A DNA stretch of 64,000 nucleotides from Plantibacter flavus (GTDB lineage: Bacteria; Actinomycetota; Actinomycetes; Actinomycetales; Microbacteriaceae), in assembly GCF_900177615.1 (NCBI RefSeq), contig NZ_FXAP01000004.1, positions 62,001 to 126,000 on the forward strand, given 5' to 3'. Below the pieces are notes generated by a model that was given only the letters and a program-made list of their open reading frames with translations, made no database searches and was not told the origin of the DNA. Positions 50,665-58,305 of the stretch are shown here, piece by piece. A program made the position numbers and the translations under genes. How positions within the stretch are numbered: position 1 is the stretch's first letter; each line of letters starts with the position of its first letter.

Positions 50665-51329
50665 CAGACGAGTCCCTCGGTGTCGGCGCGCAGGCGCTCA
50701 CCGGTGCGGAAGGCGATCGCGAGGCCGCCGACCGCCATGGCGACGAGCACCGGGATCCAGGTGAGCGGATAGGGGGTTCCTTCGACGGCGCCGTCGGTCG
50801 CGGCCGCGAGCGCGCCGTTCGACGCCATCGTGCCGAACCAGGTGTCCGCGATCCACCCGCAGAGGATGGCGATGGAGGCGATCGAGAGCAGCCGTGCGTT
50901 CCCGGGGGCGAAGGCGTCGCCACGCAGCAGGCGGCGGAAGAAGCGGAACGCGCAGACGATGACCACGAGGTTCGCGATCGCCGGCAGGACCGCGGCGAGC
51001 AGCACACATACGAGGGTCACCACCGGAAGGTCGGCCACGACGACCGAACCCTGGTCGATCGTGAAGGAGCCGGCTCCTGCCGCACCCGGCAGGACTGCAT
51101 CGACGGCGTCGAAGAACACGGGCACCCGGGTCCCGTCGGTGCCGAAGATATCGAGCAGCCGGAGGACGAGCGTGACGACGACGGCCCCCGCCGCGACGAC
51201 GGCGGCACCGAGCACGGACACGAGGTCGTTGCGGGTGGAGCGCTGGGTCTTCGCGGCCTGCCAGGCCGCGTGGTCGAAGCCGGACGGCGTCGGGCGATCG
51301 GTGGACTCGGTCATGATCATCACATCCAT
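50664..51329 (-). CDS. DUF2975 domain-containing membrane protein
   Basis: Membrane protein of 221 residues with four hydrophobic segments (about 40-62, 98-120, 137-160, 182-200) and the DUF2975 layout. It has internal FRFFRRLLRGDAFAPGNARLL, the cytoplasmic loop conserved in the family. It is translationally coupled to the small HTH gene by TGATG. The pair resembles toxin-independent membrane/HTH modules of Firmicutes and Actinobacteria (YozG with DUF2975), whose role is unknown. Starts at 51329, 51320 or 51314 are all possible because of close in-frame ATGs. Confidence 0.82.
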   Translation of the reverse strand: MDVMIMTESTDRPTPSGFDHAAWQAAKTQRSTRNDLVSVLGAAVVAAGAVVVTLVLRLLDIFGTDGTRVPVFFDAVDAVLPGAAGAGSFTIDQGSVVVADLPVVTLVCVLLAAVLPAIANLVVIVCAFRFFRRLLRGDAFAPGNARLLSIASIAILCGWIADTWFGTMASNGALAAATDGAVEGTPYPLTWIPVLVAMAVGGLAIAFRTGERLRADTEGLV

Positions 51330-51344
51330 ATCGATTGTCGTTGG

Positions 51345-51359
51345 TATCGATAAACGATA
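51345..51359. promoter_or_regulatory. Inverted repeat TATCG-N5-CGATA upstream of the DUF2975/HTH operon
   Basis: TATCGATAAACGATA (51345-51359) has perfect 5-base arms and lies 16 bases before the DUF2975 start, with a second TATCGAT word at 51329-51335. This AT-rich, symmetric sequence in a GC-rich genome is a good candidate operator and promoter for the HTH/DUF2975 pair. Confidence 0.5.
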
Positions 51360-51414
51360 TGCCGAGACCGATCAGAACGCAAGAGCGGGCGGAGAGCACG
51401 TCCACCCGGCCGGA

Positions 51415-51747
51415 TCACCCTGGCGGTGACTCGTCGAGCGCCTCGAGCTCACGCAGTGCCGCCTCGGCGCGCTCGAGACGATCGCCCTCCGGCTCGTCCC
51501 ACCACTTCGGGCCGCGTTCACCGAGCCCGTGCTTGGCGAGGCCGACGCGACGGCGGGCGGCAGCGACCGCGCCGTCGTCACCCGCCCGCTTCGCGACGCC
51601 GACGCCGGAGCGCCCGCGGCCGAGGTGGGACTGCAGGGACGCGACGAGCTCCGACGGCAGAATCGGATCCGTCCGGCGCCAGCGCCTGCCGTTCACCACG
51701 AACCAGTGGTCGTCCTCCACCGGCCCGCCGTCCGATCCCGGCGTCAC
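51415..51747 (-). CDS. Small conserved hypothetical protein (annotated elsewhere as biopolymer transporter Tol)
   Basis: Soluble protein of 110 residues. DDHWFVVNGRRWRRTDP and KHGLGERGPKWWDEP are motifs that recur in a small actinobacterial family often labelled biopolymer transporter Tol, without experimental support that I know of. GGAGG stands six bases before the GTG at 51747, which decides the start over an earlier ATG at 51783. No membrane segment is seen. Confidence 0.65.
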   Translation of the reverse strand: MTPGSDGGPVEDDHWFVVNGRRWRRTDPILPSELVASLQSHLGRGRSGVGVAKRAGDDGAVAAARRRVGLAKHGLGERGPKWWDEPEGDRLERAEAALRELEALDESPPG

Positions 51748-51828
51748 GGGTGCCTCCTGGAGACGACGCAGGGCCCGGCCCACCGCGAATGCGGACGAGA
51801 CCGGGCCCTGGAGGTCATGATGGCGCGA

Positions 51829-52137
51829 TCAGCCGTTCTTGACGGCGTCGAGCACGCCCGCCCATCCGAAGGCGGAGATGGCGTCGGCGAAGGTCGAGTC
51901 GCCGCGCCCCTCGCCGATCTGCTTGCCCAAGGCGTCGCGGACGACGACCGTGTGGTCCTTCTCGGCCTCGGTGCCGTTGCCCTCCTCGATGAAGTCGATG
52001 TGGATCTCGCTGTCGCCGAGGGTGCCGGTGACCGTGGTCGTGGCGTCCTTCTCGGTGGTCTTCGTCGTGAGGAACGGACCGCCGCCAAGTGCCGCGAGCG
52101 CCTCGTTGATCTGGTTCGTGAGCGATGAGGTGTTCAT
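51829..52137 (-). CDS. Hypothetical protein of 102 residues
   Basis: Acidic soluble protein starting MNTSSLTNQINEALAALGGG, with a Thr-rich beta part (TTKTTEKDATTTVTGTL), a hydrophilic acidic middle (IEEGNGTEAEKDHTVVV) and a helical C-terminus. No motif is recognised. The codon usage is typical of the genome and the frame is closed by stops, so it is probably real. It is the first gene on its strand after the convergent pair, with a 283-base gap to the stress-protein gene. Confidence 0.6.
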   Translation of the reverse strand: MNTSSLTNQINEALAALGGGPFLTTKTTEKDATTTVTGTLGDSEIHIDFIEEGNGTEAEKDHTVVVRDALGKQIGEGRGDSTFADAISAFGWAGVLDAVKNG

Positions 52138-52420
52138 GTGTCTCTCCCTACGGTGGTGAAGAGTCCAGGGTAGTGAGCGGACCCGGGAACGACGGGAGCA
52201 TGGCGCTCGCGCACGAGATGTGCGATAGGGCGACCGGAGACGTCGACGGGAGACGGCGACCGGACACGACGACCGGAGTCGCCGCAGGAGCAGAAGATCG
52301 GCCTCGCGTCAACGGTCGGCACCATCCAGGTGCGGTCGGAGCCGCGAGTCGTAGGCTGCGAGCCACGCAGACCGGCACCCCGACACCGACGGGCCGGTCG
52401 ACGAGACGAAGGAGACCCTC
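52138..52420. other. Intergenic region without recognised feature
   Basis: The 283 bases between the hypothetical gene (start 52137, minus) and the flavin-protein gene (start 52421, plus) show no credible coding frame. A short run with repeated GACGGGAGACGGCGACCGG words is seen at about 52241-52262 and no operator symmetry was found. It must contain the two divergent promoters. Confidence 0.4.
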
Positions 52421-52906
52421 ATGGCCGGAGACACCGACCCCTACACGACCCTCAACAAGCTGCTCGCGGACTTCCGGTTCGCGATGCTCACCACGGTGGA
52501 CCTCGACGGCAAGCTCGTCGCCCACCCGCTCACCGTCCAGGAGCGCGAGTTCGACGGCGACCTGTGGTTCATCGTCGGCAAGGACGCCTCCGCCGTGCAG
52601 CAGCTCGACGTCAACCCGAACGCCGGCGTCACGCTGAGCTCGGACAGCTCATGGGTGTCGCTCGCCGGCACCGCCGAGCTCGTCGACGACCACGCCAAGC
52701 TGGAAGAGCTGTGGAACAGCGTCGTCGAGGCCTGGTTCCCGGACGGCCCCTCCGACCCGCGCGTCGGTCTGCTGAAGTTCTCGGCCGACAGCGCCGAATA
52801 CTGGGACAGCCCCGGCGGCAAGATCGCGACCGCCGTCGCGTTCGTGAAGTCGAAGGTCACCGGCGAGACCTACGACGGCGGCGACAACGCGAAGCTCGAC
52901 CTGTAA
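52421..52906 (+). CDS. Pyridoxamine 5'-phosphate oxidase family protein (general stress protein 26 type)
   Basis: Flavin-binding split-barrel protein of 161 residues. FAMLTTVDLDGKLVAHPLTV starts the FMN site, then DLWFIVGKDASAVQQLDVNP and a C-terminal LLKFSADSAEYWDSPGG segment is characteristic of the actinobacterial general stress protein 26/YdaG group. It probably binds FMN or F420 and works in redox stress; the reaction is unproven. AAGGAG lies before the ATG at 52421. The next gene on the right is on the other strand (MocR). Confidence 0.85.
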   Translation: MAGDTDPYTTLNKLLADFRFAMLTTVDLDGKLVAHPLTVQEREFDGDLWFIVGKDASAVQQLDVNPNAGVTLSSDSSWVSLAGTAELVDDHAKLEELWNSVVEAWFPDGPSDPRVGLLKFSADSAEYWDSPGGKIATAVAFVKSKVTGETYDGGDNAKLDL

Positions 52907-52927
52907 CGAGCGGTCGCCTGGACACCC

Positions 52928-54340
52928 TCAGGCGCGTTCGTCCGCCAGGACACCGCCGAGGATGCGGGCCGCCTCATCGAAGCGCCCCGCGTCCTCGCCG
53001 GAGTAGTTGACCCGGAGGTAGGGCCCCGCGGGCTCCGCCGGGAACCACTCGGTGCCGTCGGAGACGATGAGCCCACGACTCTCGCAGGTGCGGACCACGC
53101 GCGGCACATCGGTGCCTTCGGGGAGCCGCAGCCACAGGTTCAGTCCACCGAGCGGCAACCGCTCGAGGTGCGCCGTCGGGGCGTGCTCGCGCAGGCACGC
53201 GACGAGCAGGTCCCGCCGGGCCCGGAGGAGCGGTCGCAGACCACGGAGGTGCGACCGCCACCCGGGCTGGGTGACGACGTCGAGGGCGGCGGCCTGCAAG
53301 ACCCCGCTGATGTACATCGACTCGGCGGCCAGGTCGGCCAGGATCCGGTCGTGGGCGGGCCCCCGCGCGATGACGGCGGCGACCCGCAGCGCCGGTGAGA
53401 CGCTCTTGGTCAGCGACCGCAGGTAGATGACGTGTCCGTCGTCGTCGAGCGCGGCGAGCGGCCGGGCGTCGACGTCGATAGCGAGGTCGTGCGCCCAGTC
53501 GTCCTCGACGAGGAACGCGCCGTGCCGCCGGACGGTCTCGAGGATCGCGACCCCGGTCTCCGGCGACCAGCGGCCGCCGGTCGGATTCGCGAAGGTCGGC
53601 TGTGCGTAGAACGCCCGCGCACCGGTGTCCTGGAACGCGCGCTCCACGACGTCCGGGTCCGGTCCGTCGGGACCGGTCGGCACGGGGACAAGCGTCACGC
53701 CCGCCTGCTCGGCCGCGAGGATCGCGCCCCAGTAGCTCGGCGACTCGATGAGCATCGGCTGCCCCGGACCGACGAGCGCACGGAAGATCGAGCTGAGTCC
53801 GCTCTGACTGCCGGAGATCACGATGACGTCCCGGGCGGTCGGCGGGGTGACCCCGGGCGGTGCGGCTGCCGCGAGGTCGGCTGCGAACCACGCCTGGAGC
53901 TCCGGCGATCCGGCCGCCGGCGATCGGGTCATCGCCACGTCGGTACGGGCGGCGCGGGTGAGCGCGGCACGGACCAGCCGTTCGGGCAACAGTTCTCGGG
54001 CGGGGTATCCGGAGTGCATCGCGATCGCGGCGGGTGCGACCGACCGTTGCGCCGAGGACAGCGCGCCAGAGCGCCACGGCAGCGCGCCGAGCGCGGCGGT
54101 CTGCCAGCCGTAGTCCACCGACCGCGCCGGACGAGCCGCCCGCACGAAGGTGCCGACGCCCGGCCGACTCTCGATGAGTCCTCGCCCGGCGAGCTGGCGC
54201 ATCGCGTTCTGGACGGTGACGGGGCTCGCTGCGAACTCGGCGGTCAACGCCCGATTGGAGGGCACGCGCGCACCCGGAGGTGCCGCTGCGATCCAAGCGG
54301 TCATGGCGGCGACGATCCGCCCGGTGCTATCGTTGTCCAT
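52928..54340 (-). CDS. MocR-family regulator (GntR HTH plus aminotransferase domain)
   Basis: PLP-dependent regulator of 470 residues: an N-terminal GntR winged helix (PPGARVPSNRALTAEFAASP through GLIESRPGVGTFV) is joined to a class I aminotransferase-like domain (about 110-470), with PLP-binding Lys in RSLTKSVSPALRVA, an earlier DDWAHDL Asp, and NPTGG-RWSPE-type residues. MocR/PdxR proteins commonly control pyridoxal or amino-acid genes. It is divergent from an EamA transporter gene with overlapping start codons and direct repeats nearby. Confidence 0.88.
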   Translation of the reverse strand: MDNDSTGRIVAAMTAWIAAAPPGARVPSNRALTAEFAASPVTVQNAMRQLAGRGLIESRPGVGTFVRAARPARSVDYGWQTAALGALPWRSGALSSAQRSVAPAAIAMHSGYPARELLPERLVRAALTRAARTDVAMTRSPAAGSPELQAWFAADLAAAAPPGVTPPTARDVIVISGSQSGLSSIFRALVGPGQPMLIESPSYWGAILAAEQAGVTLVPVPTGPDGPDPDVVERAFQDTGARAFYAQPTFANPTGGRWSPETGVAILETVRRHGAFLVEDDWAHDLAIDVDARPLAALDDDGHVIYLRSLTKSVSPALRVAAVIARGPAHDRILADLAAESMYISGVLQAAALDVVTQPGWRSHLRGLRPLLRARRDLLVACLREHAPTAHLERLPLGGLNLWLRLPEGTDVPRVVRTCESRGLIVSDGTEWFPAEPAGPYLRVNYSGEDAGRFDEAARILGGVLADERA

Positions 54341-54385
54341 GAATCCACAGAGTAGCGTTATCGTGACCCCGGCGCGAGTGTTATC
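54324..54385. promoter_or_regulatory. Three direct repeats G(T/C)G(T/C)TATC in the MocR/EamA divergent region
   Basis: GTGCTATC (54324), GCGTTATC (54355) and GTGTTATC (54378) are similar, same-direction octamers at intervals of 31 and 23 bases. MocR-type regulators often bind direct repeats between themselves and a divergent gene. The start codons of the two genes lie in this stretch, so binding would repress both. Pattern only. Confidence 0.4.
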
Positions 54386-55253
54386 CCGCAGCGGGCTCGG
54401 CTGGGGCTTCCTCGGCGTCCTGGCGTTCTCGTTCACGGTCCCCGTCACGAAGGTCGCACTCGTCGGCCTCTCGCCGCTCTTCATCGGTTCCGGGCGCGCG
54501 GTCGTCGCAGCCCTGCTCGCCGCGATCACCCTCGCCACCCTGCGAGCGCGGCGACCGACCGGCATGCAGTGGGCTCGCGTCGCGATCGTCGCCGGCGGCG
54601 TCGTCGTCGGATTCCCACTCCTGACCTCCTTCGCGCTGACCACCGCTCCCGCCGGTCACAGCGCCGTGGTGATCGGCCTCCTCCCGGCGGCGACGGCGGT
54701 CGCCGCCGTCCTCCGGGGCGGCGAGCGCCCGACGCTCCGCTTCTGGGTCTTCGCCGGCTCGGGCGCGGTCGCGGCGATGCTGTTCGCCTCCGTGCAGCAC
54801 GGCGGCCTCGCGCCGATGGCCTGGTCGGACCTCCTCCTGCTCGGCGCCGTCGTCGCGGCCGCCGTCGGCTACGCGGAGGGCGGACTGCTCGCCCGGGAGC
54901 TGGGCTCCTGGCAGACGATCTCCTGGGCGCTCGTCGTGGCAGCACCGCTCATGGTCGCCCTCACGGCACTGTCGGTCGTCCAGCAGCCGCCGACCGCAGC
55001 CATCGGCACCTGGCTGGCGTTCGGCTACCTCGGCATCGTGAGCATGTTCCTCGGCTTCTTCGCCTGGTATCGCGGACTCGCCATCGGCCCGATCGCCCGG
55101 GTCAGCCAGATCCAACTCGTCCAGCCGGTGCTGAGCATCATCTGGGCGACCCTCATCCTCCGCGAGCGACTCGACTGGGCCACCGTGCTCGGCGGGCTCG
55201 CGGTCATCCTGTGCGCCGGCCTCGCCGTCCGCACCCGTCTCGACCGGAAGTGA
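54339..55253 (+). CDS. EamA-family (DMT superfamily) transporter, probable amino-acid or metabolite exporter
   Basis: Integral membrane protein of about 304 residues with ten hydrophobic segments in two EamA repeats (about 14-145 and 150-290). Motifs include LAFSFTVPVTKVALVGLSP and the C-terminal AIGPIARVSQIQLVQPVLSI. EamA proteins export amino acids, purines or toxic metabolites. Two starts are possible: ATG at 54339, overlapping the MocR start on the other strand, and GTG at 54363. The gene is followed after seven bases by a PaiB-like gene. Confidence 0.83.
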   Translation: MNPQSSVIVTPARVLSRSGLGWGFLGVLAFSFTVPVTKVALVGLSPLFIGSGRAVVAALLAAITLATLRARRPTGMQWARVAIVAGGVVVGFPLLTSFALTTAPAGHSAVVIGLLPAATAVAAVLRGGERPTLRFWVFAGSGAVAAMLFASVQHGGLAPMAWSDLLLLGAVVAAAVGYAEGGLLARELGSWQTISWALVVAAPLMVALTALSVVQQPPTAAIGTWLAFGYLGIVSMFLGFFAWYRGLAIGPIARVSQIQLVQPVLSIIWATLILRERLDWATVLGGLAVILCAGLAVRTRLDRK

Positions 55254-55260
55254 CCCCACC

Positions 55261-55878
55261 ATGCGCCACACCCCCACGTACCTGATGACCGACGTCGACG
55301 AGGTCAAGCGCCTCATCCGCAACCACCCGTGGGCGACGTTCGTCTCGCCCGCGAGCACCGGACTCGTCGCCTCCCACTACCCGGCGATCCTCGAGGAGGA
55401 CCGGGACGAGCTGTCGATCGTCAGCCACTTCGGCCGACCGGACGAGCGCTCGCATGAGCTCGGCGAGCACGAGATCCTCGTCATCATCCAGGGACCGCAC
55501 GACTACGTCTCGCCGAGCTGGTACCCGGAGGGCCAGCTGATCCCGACGTGGAACCACGTCACCGCGCACCTGTACGGCACGCCGGAGGTCCTCAGTGAGG
55601 ACGAGAACTACGAGATGCTCTCGCGACTCACCGACCACTTCGAGGATCACCGACCGGACGGCCGCCACCTGTCCCAGGACGAGGCCGGCACCCGGCGGGC
55701 CGCGAAGGGGACGGTCGGCCTGCGGATGCGTGTGACCCGCTTCGACGCCCGCGCGAAGCTCAGTCAGAACAAGACGCCCGAGGTGGTCGACGACATCACC
55801 GCGCACCTTGCGGAGCGGAATCCGGCACTGGCCGAGGAGATGCGCCGTCAGCAGGATCGGCGGCCGGCGGGGCACTGA
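55261..55878 (+). CDS. PaiB-like FMN-binding negative transcriptional regulator family protein
   Basis: Flavin-binding split-barrel protein of 205 residues. LIRNHPWATFVS, then LVASHYPAILEE and ARAKLSQNKTPEVVDDI, are hallmarks of the PaiB family. PaiB represses sporulation and protease genes in Bacillus and is often next to transporters in actinobacteria. It lies 7 bases after the EamA gene and may be co-transcribed. Its 3' end overlaps the convergent second EamA gene by 83 bases, an unusually long overlap. Confidence 0.88.
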   Translation: MRHTPTYLMTDVDEVKRLIRNHPWATFVSPASTGLVASHYPAILEEDRDELSIVSHFGRPDERSHELGEHEILVIIQGPHDYVSPSWYPEGQLIPTWNHVTAHLYGTPEVLSEDENYEMLSRLTDHFEDHRPDGRHLSQDEAGTRRAAKGTVGLRMRVTRFDARAKLSQNKTPEVVDDITAHLAERNPALAEEMRRQQDRRPAGH

Positions 55879-56821
55879 GTCGACGGGCACTGACCCGACG
55901 GGCACCGACGCGACCGCGGGCGTCGCTCGCGAGCACGAGGGCGACGCCCGCCGCACTGAGCAGGAACCCGCCGGCCGTCAAGAGCGTGAACGGCTCCCGG
56001 AACAGGAGCGCACCCGCGACGGCGGTCGTCGGCGCGACGAGGAACAGGAGCGCATTGAGGACCGTGACCCCGATGCGACGCAGCAGCCACCAGTAGAGCC
56101 CGTAGGCCGACAGCGTCGGGACGAGCGCGAGGAAGAGCGTCGTCAGCCAGAAGGTCGCGTCGCCCGGCGGCACCGCCTCACCGGTCGCGAGGGCGAGCAC
56201 CGCGAGGAGCACCATGGTCGCCGTCGCGTGGACGGTCAGCGTGAGGAGGACCGGGGATCGGTGCACGGAGCGCCGTTCCAGGATCGTCGCGGTGATGAGG
56301 CTGACCATGGCCAGTGCGGGCAGGGCGTAGGCGATCGGCGGCGCATCCGAGGCGCCGAACTGGGACTGCACGATGAGGAACACCCCGACCGCGCCGATCC
56401 CGAGTCCCAGCCACTGGGCCCCTGGAACCCGCACATGCAACAGCGGTCCGGCTAGTGCCGCGATGACGAGCGGCTGGACGGCGTCGATGAGCGCGGTCGT
56501 CCCGGTCGAGATGCCCACCGCGACCGAGGCGTAGACGAACACGACGTAGCCGAACTGCGCGAAGAGGCCGATGACGAGCTGCGACCGCGCCTGTGCCCGG
56601 GTGGCGTTCCGCCACTGCCCGCTCAGCAGCAGCACGATCGCGAGCCCCACGGCGAGCGGGACGAACCGCCAGAGGAGCACGGTGAGCACCGGCACGTCCT
56701 CGGTTCCGATCTTGGCGACGATGAACCCGGAGCTCCACGCGAGGACGAACCCGATCGCCGCGAGGGGGACGATGACCGCTCGGATCGCACGAACCACAGG
56801 TATACCGATCTGTTTACTCAT
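55796..56821 (-). CDS. Second EamA-family (DMT superfamily) transporter
   Basis: Ten-helix membrane protein of 341 residues with the EamA duplication: IGFVLAWSSGFIVAK in helix 1 and LNALLFLVAPTTAVAGALLF in the second repeat. The C-terminus is extended by about 40 residues of Arg, Ala and Pro-rich sequence lying over the 3' end of paiB on the opposite strand. It is divergent from a TetR gene, and two TATAC-type operators lie around its start codon. The ATG at 56821 was taken since it is preceded by the operator/promoter region; longer starts run into it. Confidence 0.83.
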   Translation of the reverse strand: MSKQIGIPVVRAIRAVIVPLAAIGFVLAWSSGFIVAKIGTEDVPVLTVLLWRFVPLAVGLAIVLLLSGQWRNATRAQARSQLVIGLFAQFGYVVFVYASVAVGISTGTTALIDAVQPLVIAALAGPLLHVRVPGAQWLGLGIGAVGVFLIVQSQFGASDAPPIAYALPALAMVSLITATILERRSVHRSPVLLTLTVHATATMVLLAVLALATGEAVPPGDATFWLTTLFLALVPTLSAYGLYWWLLRRIGVTVLNALLFLVAPTTAVAGALLFREPFTLLTAGGFLLSAAGVALVLASDARGRVGARRVSARRLSAPPAADPADGASPRPVPDSAPQGAR

Positions 56822-56845
56822 TCCCGCAGTATACAGACTGGTATA
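56801..56845. promoter_or_regulatory. Two TetR-type operators (TATAC-N6-GTATA)
   Basis: TATACAGACTGGTATA (56830-56845) is an inverted repeat with 5-base arms and TATACCGATCTGTTTA (56801-56816) has the same form with one arm mismatch; both share TATACC(N2)TCTG half-sites and are 29 bp apart. The right one lies between the two divergent starts, just before the TetR ATG, and the left one covers codons 2-7 of the EamA gene. They are natural sites for the TetR protein. Confidence 0.7.
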
Positions 56846-56853
56846 GTTTTCGC

Positions 56854-57441
56854 ATGACGGTCGACACTCCAGAGCTCGCACCCCTCACGCCGGGCGCCCG
56901 ACGCGTGCTCGACGCCGCCTCCGTGCTCTTCTACGAGAACGGCATCCACGCGGTCGGCGTCGACACCATCGCCGAGGCGGCCGGGGTCACGAAGAAGACG
57001 CTCTACGACCGCTTCGGCAGCAAGGAGGCCCTCGTGCTCTCCTACCTGCAGCATCGCGACGCCCGCTGGCGCGTCTGGGTCGACGAGTTCCTCGCCCGAC
57101 ACCCGGAGCCCGGGATCGACCGGGTCCTCGCGATCTTCGACGCGGCGATCGGCTGGTCGGACGACAACAGCCCCAAGGGCTGCAGCGCCGTCAACGCACG
57201 CGCGGAGATCCCCGACCACGCGACGAGCGGCCTCGTCCTCCCCGAGGTCACCCGGCAGAAGCAGTGGCTGCTCGACCGCTTCGCCGAACTCATCACCGAG
57301 GCAGGCCTGTCCGACCCCGGAGCGCGCGCCCGCGAACTCATGCTGCTGTACGAGGGCGCCATCGTGACGGTCGGGATGCGCACCTTCCGCGAACCGTTCG
57401 AGACCGCCCGCGCGATCGCCGGCCGCCTCCTGGCCACCTGA
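56854..57441 (+). CDS. TetR-family transcriptional regulator
   Basis: Repressor of 195 residues. The N-terminal HTH (RVLDAASVLFYENGIHAVGV and AGVTKKTLYDRFGSKEALV) is typical, and the C-terminal helical ligand domain has CSAVNARAEIPDH, which matches the AcnR/YcdC-like group. It is divergent from an EamA exporter gene and probably represses it and itself through the TATAC-N6-GTATA sites. The next gene, an SDR, is 54 bases downstream on the same strand. Confidence 0.9.
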   Translation: MTVDTPELAPLTPGARRVLDAASVLFYENGIHAVGVDTIAEAAGVTKKTLYDRFGSKEALVLSYLQHRDARWRVWVDEFLARHPEPGIDRVLAIFDAAIGWSDDNSPKGCSAVNARAEIPDHATSGLVLPEVTRQKQWLLDRFAELITEAGLSDPGARARELMLLYEGAIVTVGMRTFREPFETARAIAGRLLAT

Positions 57442-57495
57442 CCGGAGCCGGACCCGGCCTGTCGGCGACCGCCCGACATCGCGTAGGGTCTCGGG

Positions 57496-58305
57496 ATGGA
57501 CTCCACCGACGACGCCACCGCCGCCGACCGCGAGAACAGCACCGACCGCATCGCCATCGTCACCGGGGTCGGACGCCGCCGCTCGATCGGCGCGGGACTC
57601 GCCACCGGCCTCGCCGCGGACGGCTGGAACCTCGTCCTCAACGCCTGGCGGCCCTACGACGAGCGCCTCGGCTACGAGCGGACCCCCGACGACCCCGAGG
57701 CGATCGCGGACGAGTGCCGTGCGCTCGGCGTGACCGTCGAGCTCGTGTCCGGTGACCTCGCCGACCCGGCGTTCCCGGCCGAACTCGTCGGGCGGGCGGC
57801 GGAGCTCGGTCCCGTGTCGGGGCTCGTCATGTCGCACTGCGAGTCGGTGGACAGCTCGATCCTGACAACGGACGTCGACAGCTGGGACCGCCACTTCGCC
57901 GTGAACGCGCGGGCGACGTGGCTCCTCATCAAGGCCTTCGCCGAACAGCTCCCCGTGCAGGAGGCACCGCCCCGGGTGGCCGGTCGCATCGTCGCCCTCA
58001 CGAGCGATCACACCGTGAACAACCTCCCCTACGGGGCGAGCAAGGGTGCGCTCGACCGCATCGTGACCGCTGCGGCAGTGGAGCTGGGCGACCGCGGGGT
58101 GCGGGCGAACGTCATCAACCCGGGTCCGATCGACACGGGCTGGATGACCGACGACATCCGCCGCTGGGGCACCGAGGCGACGCCCGCCGGCAGGCTCGGC
58201 ACGCCGTCCGACACCGCCGACCTCGTCCGCTTCCTGTTCTCGCCGGCGGGCTCCTGGATCAACGGCCAGGTGCTCTCGAGCAACGGCGGCTTCAACGTCG
58301 GCTAG
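57496..58305 (+). CDS. SDR-family oxidoreductase (3-ketoacyl reductase-like)
   Basis: Rossmann-fold reductase of 269 residues. VTGVGRRRSIG is a variant glycine motif (Rossmann residues 24-34), a catalytic Ser in VALTSDHTV is replaced at the usual position by Ser/Asp (ALTSD), and YGASKGAL contains the catalytic Tyr and Lys. The ending GQVLSSNGGFNVG is typical. Residues NAWRPYDERLG after beta-2 suggest an unusual coenzyme pocket. It follows the TetR gene and its stop overlaps that of the homocysteine methyltransferase gene, which is convergent (CTAG). Confidence 0.83.
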   Translation: MDSTDDATAADRENSTDRIAIVTGVGRRRSIGAGLATGLAADGWNLVLNAWRPYDERLGYERTPDDPEAIADECRALGVTVELVSGDLADPAFPAELVGRAAELGPVSGLVMSHCESVDSSILTTDVDSWDRHFAVNARATWLLIKAFAEQLPVQEAPPRVAGRIVALTSDHTVNNLPYGASKGALDRIVTAAAVELGDRGVRANVINPGPIDTGWMTDDIRRWGTEATPAGRLGTPSDTADLVRFLFSPAGSWINGQVLSSNGGFNVG

